Of a stretch of 64,000 nucleotides of DNA, positions 43,401 through 55,802 are shown piece by piece; within the stretch, counting starts at the first letter, position 1, and every line of letters begins with the position of its first letter. The translations under genes and the position numbers were made by a program. The notes beneath the pieces were generated by a model. The model saw only the letters and a program-made list of their open reading frames with translations, searched no databases and was not told the origin of the DNA. The DNA is from Callipepla californica brunnescens (lineage: Eukaryota > Chordata > Aves > Galliformes > Odontophoridae), in the NCBI GenBank assembly GCA_023055505.1, contig JALIRH010000005.1:1116001-1180000 (forward strand), in the 5' to 3' direction.

Positions 43401-46400
43401 CTGAAAAGTAATGAATGCAAGGTAAAGGTTGAGTTAAAACTAATTATTTTCTCTTATAATATAAAAAGCAGCCATTCAAAAGAACAAAAAACATGTATGT
43501 TATTGTTGTAAAAAAAAAAAAAAAAGCCTGTAAAGCACTTAATATGCTCTACTCTTCACCTTCAATAACTGTTAACAGCAGACAGCATACACGTATATCT
43601 ATTACTAGAAAAATACAGTAAAGTATATTACTACTTCTGTATACCCAGAATAACTAAGTCTTAACCTTGAAGATATATATATTTAGCTCACATACTAGGT
43701 ATACATTATTTTCACACTCAGTGATCTGATCTATATTAGGACAGAAACTAAAATTTCCAGAATAGGATATGCTGTAGAAAAGCACTATGAAATAGAAATA
43801 AGGTATAAGACAAATCAAACAAAAAGTTGCAACTAAAATACATTCTTAGTTTTCACTGGGAATACAGAAAAAAAGACAGTATAAAACACGCTATTCCACT
43901 TTATAGACACAGCAATGACAAAAACACTACTAAAGCGATTGAGTTCACCAATTACTGATGAGACTCGGCTCTTTAACACACAATTCCAGCATCATCTTCC
44001 AGCATATTTTGCCTGACCTGTTCACAATGACCCTAAGAATCCATTATTTGAATCAATGATCAATACCTCTTCAGTAAACGCATAACAACAAAAATCATGC
44101 AATAGATTTTCCTTCCACACAGCAGCTGGTAAATACATTTACAACCCAAGTCCCTTTCAGCAAAGTTGCGTTACTTTAATCTTGTATTCGTGACCAATAG
44201 GATTGTATCAACATATCAAGCATACTCCAACAAATGCGAATCTTATTTTGCCTTTTTATAAGCTAATATTCATGCAGTGAGATGTGACCACTGTACTATA
44301 AGTTGACATGACCACTAGATATTGAGTATTTCTACTGCTGTGCCCCAGTAAAATATCATTGGCCGTAAACTTACTTTATCAAGCTTCCTTTGACAGCTGT
44401 TACTCATTGTTCTTAGATAACCTCTAACCCACAATGCACTATTTAGTATCCAATATTCTTAATAATGAATCTTTTCTTCAAGTTTCATCATTAAATAATG
44501 AGACATCCTTCCAAAAGAAGCACTGAGTTCCAGAATAACAATTCACCAAGAGAAGTGAGAGCTTCAGCAGCTAGGACTGCAATTAGCTCCAGAATAAAAA
44601 TAAAGTAGAAGGAATATATTAAGCTTGGAAATGCAGGTTAAATGAATATTGTTTTAACGTAATATCCAGTACCTACTTGCCTCATCTGGTTTTTTTGTTT
44701 ATTTTCTTTTTAGGAATCTTCAAATCCAGAATCATGCTAATAATACTTAGCATCTATAGCATTTGCTTCATCCAAACAATAGCTGCTCAACTCAAAAAAT
44801 ATACACAGCACATATGATAGCACAAAAGACCAATTTTTGCAAAAAATACTCTGAAACAACAATTAAACACTTACTGCCAAGGAAATACAATTTCAGATCA
44901 TTATAAGATTGAGAGTTACATTGTATGGTGGTTTTGGTTTTTTCTTTTAATTGTACATGTCTTCTATTTTCACCAATTTTCATAAAGATCTGAGAAGAGC
45001 TCAAGTTAGTTATGAATAACTCAGGTACCTTGCATGGAATTACTCATTTTTGCTACCCAGCACAGTATCTTTAAGAGAAAATATCTGTTCAGTCATTAAA
45101 AATACTTATGAATGTACATTTTTAAACATTAAAAATTTAATTTTATTATTAATGTAAGTCAAGAACAACTAATTGAAATTAATGGACCTTTTTGGCATCA
45201 AATTGGCATTAAAAAAAAAAAAAAAAAAGACCCTTGATTCTCAAATACTTCTAAAGAGCAAGTTATTCCATTTGGGCTGGATTACAAGAGACAGCAAATC
45301 ACTGGAAAACTATGTCCAGTAACAAAGAACTTTTAATTACAGTGTTCATCCCAAACAACATTGAAATTGAGCTCAGCAGCTTGAGACATATATATGTTCA
45401 CAAGACATATGCTTGATTTTTAAGGCTGCTGCAGCTAACTACACTTCTGTGTACCTTAAATGGTCTTATACAAAAACCACATGTAACAACTGAGTTTCAT
45501 TTTTCTTTTGAAATGAAATTTAAAATTCAAATTAGACTACATTGGTGATTGAATAGATTGATACAAAACATGATAAAATCACAAAACAGATGATACAACA
45601 AAAATCAGTAGGGAACTGAAATATAACTAATAAAAAAAAAAAACCAACCATAATTTCCCACAAAGGTGCGAAGTTTTGATTTCTTATCTGGTCACCAAAC
45701 ATGCAGCTAAAGCCAAGGAAACCCTATCTTGTGGAGCTGTTATTTCACCCAAGCTGATGAATGTTTAATTGAAAACAAAACAGTTTGAATGCACAAACGA
45801 TAAAGTTACTGATTCAGATTTGACTGCAGACAAGGAGAAACTGCTTTTACCAAATTATTTTTATTTTCCCAATACCAGTTTTCACTTTTAGTCCACATAG
45901 CTTCTAGACAAGCTAGGATCTTGAAGTTATTCCTGTACAATACCTGACAGTTGAATTAAATGGTCTGCTTAGCCCCTCTTCCAGAGGAAGAATGAAGATG
46001 TTAACTAAGAAAATTCAAGCAGTAATCCCATGGTGCCTTGGCAGAATCCTCTCCTCACAACATAATTCATCATATCATTTTTGGAAGATACAGCTGATGC
46101 AAAAGGAGGCAGCCCACCCACTTAGCTGTGTTAAGCACAGGGAGCATATTACACTAGTTACAGAAAAACTTCACTGACTTTATTTGCTACTTGATGCAAG
46201 TGGAGTATGCTGACAAAGTTTTAGAGAAGAACTCTAAATCTTTTGGTTCTCCACATGCGAGAGACAGTTTAGCAAACAGATTGCTGTAAATGCTCAGGAT
46301 GACCATTCACAGAATCAGATCACCACCTCCCAAAAATCAGCAGTGATTACCTGAGAATGGAACTCTGAGTTAAAAAGACAATCCAACTTGTAGAGGAAAG

Positions 46401-47460
46401 CAAGATATTTTTCTCCTAATGCTCCCAAACAAAAACATAAGACTGAAATTGACTTATGAGAAGCTAGTTTTCTCTGAGGGCAAAGTAGCTGAACTACTTT
46501 GGACAGAGGCTTCTACAGATGGAGGATTCTCAAGATAATTTTTTCCCCAAATAATCACATGGGTAATGTTCTTACTTGTGGTATAATTGATTCATTAGCC
46601 CTCCTACTAGTTTTGTTTGCCTCTTCCTATAGTCTACTGTCATATCTTGATGACATAGTTCTCCCCTATGGAGAATCAACATCCAGATGTTAAAAGCAAG
46701 ATCTTTCACTCCTTGGGCAAAAGGAAGTTAAAATAAACAAAGTCCTACATTATATACAGTTCATTTTTTTCCTCATCAATTCTACTTAATAGTAGAAAAT
46801 ATTAATATTTTCCTAGTACTACAGTGTGCAAAACATTTTATAGTGCTCACCCTTTCATTCAGCATTTTACACAGCTTTTTTTCCCCTTGTACCTAACCTG
46901 CAGTCACACTATTGGAGATGGTTAGGAGAACAGGCACAGTTAACTGCTTTTTAACTCCTTCACCTGAGATGCACCAAATTCTATTACACAAAATTTACAT
47001 CATTTATGAAGTCCACAAGGGAACTCAAAGCAGAAGTTGAAGTACAGTAAAATAGTTCAACATATCCATAGGCAACAGGAATATGTAATAACTGGTAACA
47101 CTGCAATACAAGGAATTACTCTGAAGAAATGTATTCCAAAAGGAAGGCCTATCAAACATCTTCTACATGTTATACACTGCCAAATAACTTTGCTGCCAAA
47201 GAGCATTCTCTCCACAAATTATGAGATTTTATTACACAAAAACCCACCTGTTACTGCCAAAGCAAGCAAATCAGCAATTCTTTATTGACAGTTCTCTGCC
47301 AGCATGGCTTAAAAATAGTATTTCATATCAGAAGGGAGAAAAAAGCTGAAGCATATGCAAGTCAAAATTTGAAATTCAGTTAAGTGACATGAAGAATCTC
47401 ACACAGAATTCAAAACTAGCCAAAGAAATGGGGCTGACAAGCAGTACGGATCTCAAAAAG
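43401..47460. other. Intergenic, AT-rich
   Basis: No gene recognised. Several short A runs. No repeat family identified. Confidence 0.65.
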
Positions 47461-48110
47461 CATAGAAACAGACTGGAAGAGACCTTGGAATCCACCCAAT
47501 CCTATCTGCTCCAAGCAAGGAGCAATCACAAGCAAAAGCTGTTCCCTGGCATCTTCCATCCTTGGGGAATAGTCCTGAGGAAGTTTCACACACCCTGGAA
47601 AACTCATTTATGTGCTTAGCTTCTCTTCGTGATTTTTTTTTTAATTTTTCTTGTATACAATTAAAATTTCCTTTGCTGAGCATGCTGAGCTGCACCTTTT
47701 CCTTTTGCTGTACACCTCTCTGAAGTGCCATCCTTAATAAGTCCCCCTTTCCTTAAGGGAAAACAACTGAAGCAGTGTAGAAAGCCCTGCCCTCCTCTTC
47801 TAAGTAAGTCCAGCTTTCAGCCTCAGGTCATTGGTCACACTGGTAGAGGTCAGCTGGACTCCCTCTAGTTTGTCAATATTCAGTTTAGTGAGGAATCTAA
47901 ATCCACAAAGATACTGTCCACACACAGCTTCATGCCTCTCAGACAAAGAGAAATAATTCCCCTTGTCCTGATGGCTATGCTCCTTCCAGTGCAGCACCAA
48001 ATGCAGATGGCCATGCCTGCCACAAGCATGCATAGCCGGTTCACTTTCTGTGACCTATCACTCTTCTGTACATCACATCCTGCAGAGCTGTTCCTCCAGT
48101 CTAAAGCTGC
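47461..48110 (-). mobile_element. Old CR1 LINE, minus orientation
   Basis: The left end reads CATAGAAACAGACTGGAAGA then GACCTTGGAATCCACCCAAT, matching the CR1 3' end on its complementary strand. Diverged CR1-like blocks follow, including a segment near 47985-48040 (CCAGTGCAGC...CCACAAGC) and CTGCAGAGCTGTTCCTCC near 48080. The body carries many substitutions and indels, so boundaries are approximate and part of the interval may not be CR1. Confidence 0.5.
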
Positions 48111-48299
48111 TCAGAAATTAAGGTTCAGGACTTGATTTAAGAAAAGCAGCTTCCTTGCAAGCCAGTCTTCTCTGAGTTTCCTCAATGCTACAAAACACCC
48201 TACACAAATACTCCACAACCAATCACTTGGACACTCTAGTCTTTGAAGGCGACATTTGTTTCCTTTCCTTCTGCTTCCTATCACTTCTTGGCCCTTAAG

Positions 48300-49400
48300 G
48301 GGAGAAAGAATTAGCCCTGGCTAGTCTTTCTCCCCATTCCAAGGCCCTTTTTAGCTTTCAAGCCAAGAATGAGACCGGAATCTCCAGTGTAGCACTGCCA
48401 GGCCACTTCCTTCTAGCCAGGAGGAAAAAACCTGTTTCAATCTCAACAAGGAATTAAGAAATTCATACAGACCTAAAGCTCTTTGCTATTTTTCAAATCT
48501 GACTCTATTTGTAAGGATGTATCTCCTTTACAGCCACTAGTACTCATTCCCAGATTGTAGCAACTCCACTCAGACATCTACTAAACCCTCTGTTGATAGC
48601 TGGGTCTCGAGCCATGCTTCCCAATTGGTGGGCTTCGTTAACACCTAGGGACATGCTCCTTTCTTGAACCTTGGATTTCGGTCATCTTTAGGGGCCAACG
48701 AATAGTGGTAACAGTGACTTCACCACTACTGTCCTTTCCACATCTCTCACTTTTCTTAGTGGCCTTCTTAGGTGATGGTGGTGCTGAGGAGGGCCCTTTG
48801 CCTGGATCATCATCTTCTTTCTCTGCTTCTTCTTTCCATTCTAGGGACAAGGACACCCGCTTCCATTTCTGGCCTTCCACGGGGGCAATCTACATTGATA
48901 TCAGTGCTTCCTGTGATTGGTCAGGTCTAAATTCAAAGTTTCCATTTTTGCTTTGGATCTTGGTTTGGAAGCTATTTCTCCCCAGAATATCAATTATAGC
49001 TCAATAAGCACAAGCCAAACCCCAAACAATCCATTCCTTCTCAGATCTTCCTGAGTCATGTGACTCCTTACCTAAGCACACACTGAATTTCTCAGGATCC
49101 CACAGGTGCTCAAGATCAGAATCACATAACACCAGGGGTCCACAAGTTTCTAATTTCTTTCCTAATTTTTTCCACCTTCCCTACCATTCAACACTCCCTA
49201 GTTTTGAGGAAGGTTTCCTCCACATGATGTAAATTACTACTGCAAAGAGTACATTCAGAAAAACAGATAACACATTTGCCAAGCTAGCATCCAGAACATA
49301 GGTAAAGACCTGAAAAGAGCACCTGGAAACCAATCCAAATGCCATATAATCTGTCACATTAGCCAGGCAGGAGGCAGATAACCCCATCAGTACCAAACCA
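48300..49400 (-). pseudogene. Decayed gag-like region of an avian endogenous retrovirus
   Basis: One minus-strand frame stays mostly open from about 49396 to about 48638 with stops only at 49181-49183, near 49003, near 48890 and at 48638. The translation between stops has protein-like composition: a hydrophobic segment ending in basic residues, then charged sequence with a K/E/D-rich, proline- and lysine-containing linker, then a VTVTTIRWPL-like block. The linker and WPL-like block resemble the gag region of retroviruses seen across bird genomes, as I remember them. No protease, polymerase or envelope motif was found. Further left the frame is broken repeatedly. It cannot make an intact protein. 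The assignment is by resemblance only. Confidence 0.5.
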
Positions 49401-49439
49401 AAACTGAGAGCTCACGTTAGGAAGGAACTGCAGGGGAAG

Positions 49440-49595
49440 CACCCGTGCTGAATCTCCTCAGGAGCTGAGAGAGCACGCCTAGCACCCAGTGCAGAGCTTC
49501 AACCCTCTCTGCTGCTCCCCACAGCATTAACTCCTTAACTGCCTGCACGATGTTCTGATGTGAAATATCAGCATCAAAACCACAAAACTGCAACA
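49440..49595 (-). mobile_element. LTR-like piece (family B), minus strand
   Basis: Read on the minus strand from 49595, the block TGTTGCAGTTTTGTGG, CTGATATTTCACATCAGAAC and AGTTAAGGAGTTAATGCT aligns with the start of the plus-strand element at 43116. It lies just upstream, on the same strand, of the gag-like region. It may be that provirus's own LTR or an unrelated fragment. A 61-codon open frame over it is probably chance. Confidence 0.4.
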
Positions 49596-49979
49596 ACATC
49601 ATTTTATTTTCTGTTCTTCCTGCTTCTCTCTGTGATTGAATAGGGACTTCTGACTGCTTAATACTTATTCATTCTTCATTTTCTGAGCACGTAATTAACT
49701 TGTTATGATAACTGAAGAACACTGTTATTCCTTTTAAGCCTCAAATCTTGAGGCTGATTAAAATGGAAAGCTATGTACATACAGGCAATACATAAAGGCT
49801 TACAGTAAGGTATTAGAAATTATACTACATGTATAACAGAGAAGAAAACAGTAAGACCATATTCTACTACCATGCCTGTTAAAAACCCTGCTTGTCCTAC
49901 AAGGCAGGAAAACTGCTTCTGACAAGCTCTTTACAGTACCAGTCAAAGCATTGCTAGGAAAAACAATATCTTATACCAG

Positions 49980-50249
49980 AAGAAAAGTTCACTCACCTAG
50001 TTAATGAAAAAGATCTCCAACTACAAAGCACACCATTTCAAGAAACAACCTTAATCCAGGAGATGTTTCTTCTTCAGAGGCTAGCTTTTAAATAAGCCAA
50101 GGGGGGTGGGGGGGCAGAGGAGTGGATTTGTTCTGGCCATGTGGGAGGCACAGGTAAATTGTTTGCACCTGTGCTTCCTGGGCTAGTCATACCCTTTCAC
50201 CAGGTGCTCAATTATCAGTTCAGGCCATGGCACAACAGTTTCCCATACA
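49980..50249 (-). mobile_element. Endogenous retrovirus LTR, minus orientation (family A)
   Basis: Read on the minus strand it begins TGTATGGGAA at 50249, then CCATGGCCTGAAC, TTGAGCACCTGGTG, CAATTTACCTGTG, a C-rich tract, GCTTATTTAAAAGC and finally CTAGGTGAGTG. Each block has a counterpart in the same order in the plus-strand LTR at 51729. The copy is diverged and its 3' limit is uncertain. A decayed gag-like region follows on the same strand further left, so this may be the 5' LTR of that provirus. Confidence 0.55.
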
Positions 50250-51728
50250 GCTCATTGCACTTTTTATTAAAAATTTTGCTTGCTTAGTTTTGTTTTTAAA
50301 GCTTAACAGATCTTATAAAACAAATATTCCTAATGTTTTAAAGATAGCTTTAAAGTGCAACATCTAAACCTAAAGTAAATATGGCAGGTGCTTCACCCCA
50401 TGATCATTTCATCCTATCTTGTCTTTCCTTGTGGTGTTACTCTTAGAAGTAAATATCCACAGTAAGAGAATTTGCTGCAGAGCACTGTGTGTATAAACGC
50501 AATGCAAGAAAGCTATAAAGAATGTTTCTGCCTCTCTCCAAGCACCAATTTTCTCTTTTTCCTACTGTCTGCTTTAGCATGTAAATAGCCTAGGGACACT
50601 GCTGAACTTGTCCTTAAGTATCTTCAAGGATTTCCTCTTCGAATAAACTACTGCAAGTTTTAAACATTGCCTATCCTCCTCCATGCAAATTCAGTAACTT
50701 TTACTTTATTTGGCGGGAGACAACATCTGCCAACAACAACTAAAATCTCACAATCACCGAACAGTGTCTCATAATGCAGTAGTTATGTGTGCTATTCTTA
50801 AGCTGGAGGCTAGGTTGTCTGTATTTATTTTAAGAATATCCAGCTTCAAGGAGATCTACTGTTCATATCCGGGGGCATTTCCTCATTGCTGTCAATCTGT
50901 TCCAAACATTTGTCCAAATGAATTTCAACTACGACAATAAATCAGATGATGCTGTTCTGAACGGGCAGAGCTACCACGTGGACCTGACTACCAGAGAATT
51001 TCACTGGGAATGGAATGAAAACCTTGAAGGAGTTTTAATTTTCAAAACAGTAATTTGCTAGCTTTTTAAAAAACTAAATTTCCAAACACTTTATTTCTGA
51101 ATTTAAGCAGAGTCTTGGTCCATTCGTCTCCAGTATTTCTCAGTTGTTCGTGAACTGCAAAACATGTTTAGTTCCTTTGGACAAAATATTTTGGAAAAAC
51201 ACATTCAGGAAAGAGACTGGATAGTGCTTTGTATGGTTATAGAGTTTTGAAATACTGTAACTCAAATACTCCCACATTCAACCCTGTTAGACGCTAACCC
51301 TGAAGATACCCATGTTCCCAGGAAGCTAGGTTTCTACTGTGGCCAATTTTTTCCCTTGAGAACACACAAGACTTGAGGATAAAAGTTTCTTTATACCTCC
51401 TGTGTAGACAAAATGTGCTAACTCATTTCTACATCTTACTTTTGGAGTCTGCTCCAAGACAAAGTTTCTTATAATGTTTACAAGGTAAACTCTCTCTTAT
51501 TCTCACTGCAAAGAGAATATTACAGTGGCCTCTGTAACTCACTTTATGACTTAAAATACTCATTCAAGAAACAATATATGCAAGTTCAAAGCACTCACGT
51601 TTTCTTGGAACAGCACATGAACTGTAGGTCTCCTGACGCCAAAGAAACTGCTATTATCACTGGTCTATTAGATTCTTTAATAGACAGAGGAATCTCTTTA
51701 GCACTAAAACAGGTGGTGCAATAGATGG
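50250..51728. other. Spacer between the two divergent LTRs
   Basis: About 1.5 kb of AT-rich DNA separating the two family A LTRs. No retroviral coding sequence and no gene recognised. A 76-codon plus-strand frame (50710-50940) has no visible domain. Confidence 0.6.
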
Positions 51729-52125
51729 TGTATGGGAATTACTGAGCCATGGCCAGAACCACTGATTAAGCACCTGGAGAAAAGACCGGGTCAGCCCTGG
51801 AAACACAGATGAAGGCAATTCACCTGTGCGACTGGAAGCTAGGCTCCACCCCTCTTAGACCTCATTTAAGGGCTGACTGCCACTGAGGAAGAGCCTCTTG
51901 TTGGGGAGTTCTCCTTTGGGAGTTTTTTCCTGTGAACCTCAATCCTCAGAGATGGGTGAGCATTCCTTTCATTCTTTTTGTGATGTCTCCTTGTTTGCAC
52001 TGGTCCCTTTGCTACTGCAGATGGGTACTGTGTATTTAATAACATAAGTTCTTAACTACATCATTATGGTTCAGATTCACCTCAATGTGCCAAAACTATA
52101 TCCAGACATTTAAAAACTCCTGTTA
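51729..52125 (+). mobile_element. Endogenous retrovirus LTR, plus orientation (family A)
   Basis: Starts with TGTATGGGAA, then CCATGGCCAGAAC, a block around TTAAGCACCTGGAG, CAATTCACCTGTG, a CTCCACCCCTCTTAGACCTC promoter-like stretch and ATTTAAGGGC. After about 70 bp comes GATGGGTGAGC, a splice-donor-like sequence. This order fits U3, an AT-rich core promoter, then R/U5. The left part aligns well with a minus-strand copy at 49980-50249, which supports the start. The right end near 52125 is approximate. No internal retroviral coding sequence was recognised to its right, so it may be a solo LTR. Confidence 0.55.
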
Positions 52126-55100
52126 CAGTTAACAGCAAGATCACAGATTAAAATAAGAATATACATCCTGAGTTAGTGACATTGTAAATGAAGCATAAGG
52201 TGGCTGTGTATAGCAGTAGTCTGATGTTGAAAATCAAGTTTGTTAATTCATGAATAATCTAAATGGCTTTGCATCCTATCATTGCTGTAGTTAAAAACTA
52301 AGTTTGCTGTACAAAACAAAAGTACTTTGACAAGGGAGGCTGTTAGTCTCAATTAAGAATACCATATATTCTTTTTCTTACGAACATCTCAAGAAGTCTC
52401 AAACTTCCCCAATTCCTGTGGAAGGATGTTCCACTAGACTAACCTGGTACCAACAGGATGCTCTAACAGCTTGAATAGAATATACAGAATAAGAGCTGAC
52501 ATATTCTCTTTGAGAATTTTGCTTTGTTTTGGTATCCAAACAAAGTAGTGGTTCACCACTAGGAATACGGAGTGTGGAGGGACAACTGTGCAATTCTTTG
52601 GCACTCCCAGTTGTCTTGCTTAGGAAATGTGAATCAGGTTCTTAGGCACAGTTGTCTCTTTAGACAGCATAAATAAAATATCCAACTGCTTGATGTAATG
52701 TAGCAGGGTGTACAGCAGCAGGAACAAGCATTACCTTCTGAAGAGCTAATAGGGAGAAAGACCTAATGAAGCCTCTGCCCTGAATCACTTTTTTTGGGGT
52801 CCCCACCTTTGGCTATTGATGATGTGAGGAGTTCAGGGTTTCCATTACTTGACAAATGTAACAGCTGATGGGCCTCTACCATCACTAAATTTTAGGCAAA
52901 TGCAAATAGCTTGTTTCTCTCTTTTTAAGCCTCTTTCTACATGTGAATGTAACTCTTTTGTCTCTGTAGAGTTTTGTTTTATTTTATTCAAACAAAGGCC
53001 AGAAGTTTAATCTGGCACTTGTAGAAAATATGTATGAATTTGGGGATTTAAAATCAATCCACACCTAACTTCCTTACCATAAATAACAAAATAAGTCTGC
53101 TGAAAACCAGTATGTCAGACTAGCCAAGGTTTTCAAAGAGTATTTGTTCACCTGCAGGGAAATCAAGAACTGTTGTAGGGATGAGTTTTCCCAAGTGACT
53201 TTCTTACAGCCACTCATTTACAGAGAACTCTCTCTTAAGCACTAGTCAGGGAAATCCTTGCACTGTGTGATGACTTTATATGTATATATAATTTGCGTCC
53301 TCTGTCTGTCTTGCTCTAACTCATGTTCTGTTTTGGCTACCAAAATTACAGTATGATAAGCATATTAGAAAATAACTTTCTTGTTTAATATATAGAAACC
53401 TAAGAATACACTTCCGTGTGTTCACTTGTTAGCTGGTATAAACTGGGATGCTACTATTAAGATTCAGATGTGCCTCTTCAACCTTCTAATCAAAAGTATT
53501 TTCAGCACACAGCCCATGTTTAGTGAGAATAGTACATAAGCTCTAATTTCTTATTGTACTGTAGATAAATAATTTATAACAGGATACATGCAGGAAATTC
53601 CTATATTAAAATTGTCATTCACAACTTAATTAGTCATCTTATTTTGGTATTTTACTGCAATTTTCAAAGTATATATGTTTAGTTTACAATATTGAAGCTG
53701 TAAAAAAAAAAAGTTACAGTAATACAATTTCTCTAATGAAAGCGAGGCCTTTTAACTCACACCATTACTTATTTTGAGATAATTACTAAACATTAATTAC
53801 CATGCCTCTTTATCAAAACTGTATGACCTCCTCTGACAGACTAGAAATTCATAACCAGAACATACTCCCTGCACAACACACTAATTTGGTTTAATTGAAT
53901 TAATAAACTTAGTTTAGAGGTATGTGGGAATTTTTCTACAGGGTTTAGGAAGGATTTCATTAGGATTACGTGATGAGTAAGTTTTAGTGTGCTTAAGTGT
54001 TCACATTAACACTCTAGGCATGAAACAGCATTGTTCACTGCTGATTATTTCTTATAAAAAATTTGTCACCATAAATGGGAAGTCTTTGTAGTTCATAATT
54101 CCAGGAAAAACTGTCAGACAGGTATCTCTTACTGTGCTGTGACTACTATTCTGTTTCAAATGCATTCCTAAATGTTTTTCTTAAAGTCCCAAATCTTTAT
54201 CAACCACCATCAGATGCTTTAATATAAAGCTCATCAACAGTGCTTTGCACAAAGCTTGAGTTCAACTTCTAGTGGAAAAAAAGTGCATGCAAAAGTTGAG
54301 TTATTGCAGATTCTCTAATTAAAACTCACTTGTGTACATGAGTTGGAAAAGGGAGAGAACACTATTACACAGTTAGCATTGGAAATTAGATGTGGAATTA
54401 AAAACCCAACCTGCTATAACACATTGCAGAACCCATTTGCAGAAAAATATCCAGTTATAAACTCCTTGATCACAAAATACAGAATATTTGATAAGCAAAT
54501 AACAGGAACTGTTGGTGTATTTTTAAGGTATTTACAGGCAAATTTAGAAACCTGTGTTAAGCACTAATTTCTAACTGCCTAGGAAGAGTAGTGAGGCAGA
54601 AAGGTCTTGGGAGCAGTAGAACCAGTTTGAGTTTCTCAACATTTTGGATCACTGCTCTTTGATTAGTGAGTTTAATTCTCTTGTAGTTATTGTTTTAAAT
54701 TAGAATGATCACTGCAGGAAAAAAAAAAAAAAGAGAGAAAGAAAAAAATGAGGAAAGCAATGAACTGCATATGGCAATGCATATCCAAGCTATATAGTAG
54801 CATTTAGTAAAGTTATTTAGTAACACATCTGAGTTCACATTTTTATTTCAGTAAACTTCACCTCATAACCTCATTTAGTCATGTCCTTTACAAAGAAAAA
54901 GTGGTTATCCTTTTAGGAATTGTTTATGTTGTATTCAAGGCCTGATAGAAGAGTGGGTATGGATTATTAATGCAAGAAACAATCATCACAGAGATGCTTG
55001 TGAATGCCTCACTGGTGCGTGTTAGAAAATGGCATCCAATGGTCTACCTTCTATCCTAAGATCTCTCAGTATTTCTTTAAGCCTGTGAAGTTTATTATAT

Positions 55101-55529
55101 CCATTCTTAGGTAAAGGGCAGCAGGAAAAAGAACACTTTCTGTGCAGACCTGAACTAGCTGTAAACCTGCTAAATTTTGACTCCTTCTGAACTGAACTGA
55201 GCTTCTTGTGTGTTAAGTTAGTCCTACAAAAAAGATGTGCTTGCAGGGTTGTTTTAGGGAACAAAAGGAAGCTTGCAGTGTCTGTTCAGGTATCTGAAGG
55301 CATTAGAAGTGCATTCTTAAGAGCACAATTAACTCATTTCCCTTTATGACTGTGTGCTTACGATCTTGGTTTTAATCTGGTGTTTGTACGCTGGTTAAGG
55401 GGCAGAGGGAGATATCTAGAAGGAGAAAACCTCCTTAAGACAAAAAAACCTTAAGGGTGTCAGGATGTTTTCATGTCTGTTAGGAAGTCAGAACTGACAG
55501 ATACCCAGGCTACATGTGATAAATGCCAA
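52126..55529. other. Upstream flank of MTHFD2L
   Basis: AT-rich until the CpG island starts near 55,530. No exon recognised. Frames at 54343-54567 (plus, 74 codons) and 55022-55264 (minus, 80 codons) are open but unassigned. Confidence 0.6.
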
Positions 55530-55641
55530 AGCAGGCTGGCAACGCGTGTTGTGAAGGCGGGGAGCGGTGGGCAAGCCGCTGTTGTATGTGCTGGTGGCCC
55601 TTGAGCGTTCTGCACGTCTGGGATGGGGAAAGGTTTGTGCT

Positions 55642-55802
55642 GCGTGAGGATTTTTCGACTAGTACTCCAAGTGCTGTCGAATTCACGCATCGAGGCACGT
55701 GCGAAGCGCGTAACGCAGTAGATGGCGCGCTTTCCAGACGTGACTATCGCGTGGACTTTCATCTTTCCACTGATGAAGCAACCGTTCTCTCGGGGTCAAA
55801 CC
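55642..55802 (+). repeat. Upstream copy of intron 1/exon 2 junction of MTHFD2L
   Basis: This segment aligns over its whole length with 58346-58530 in the same orientation. The last 32 nt (55771-55802) correspond to the first 32 nt of exon 2 with 5 mismatches; the preceding 40 nt match intron DNA with 9 mismatches; then the intronic copy has 25 extra bases (58434-58458); then about 89 nt align to 88 nt with more divergence. The splice acceptor is lost: AC stands where exon 2 has AG. Alignment stops at the CAAAC, after which exon 2 continues as coding sequence but this copy becomes unrelated GC-rich DNA. It is therefore a non-coding fossil in the promoter, not an alternative exon. Confidence 0.85.
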
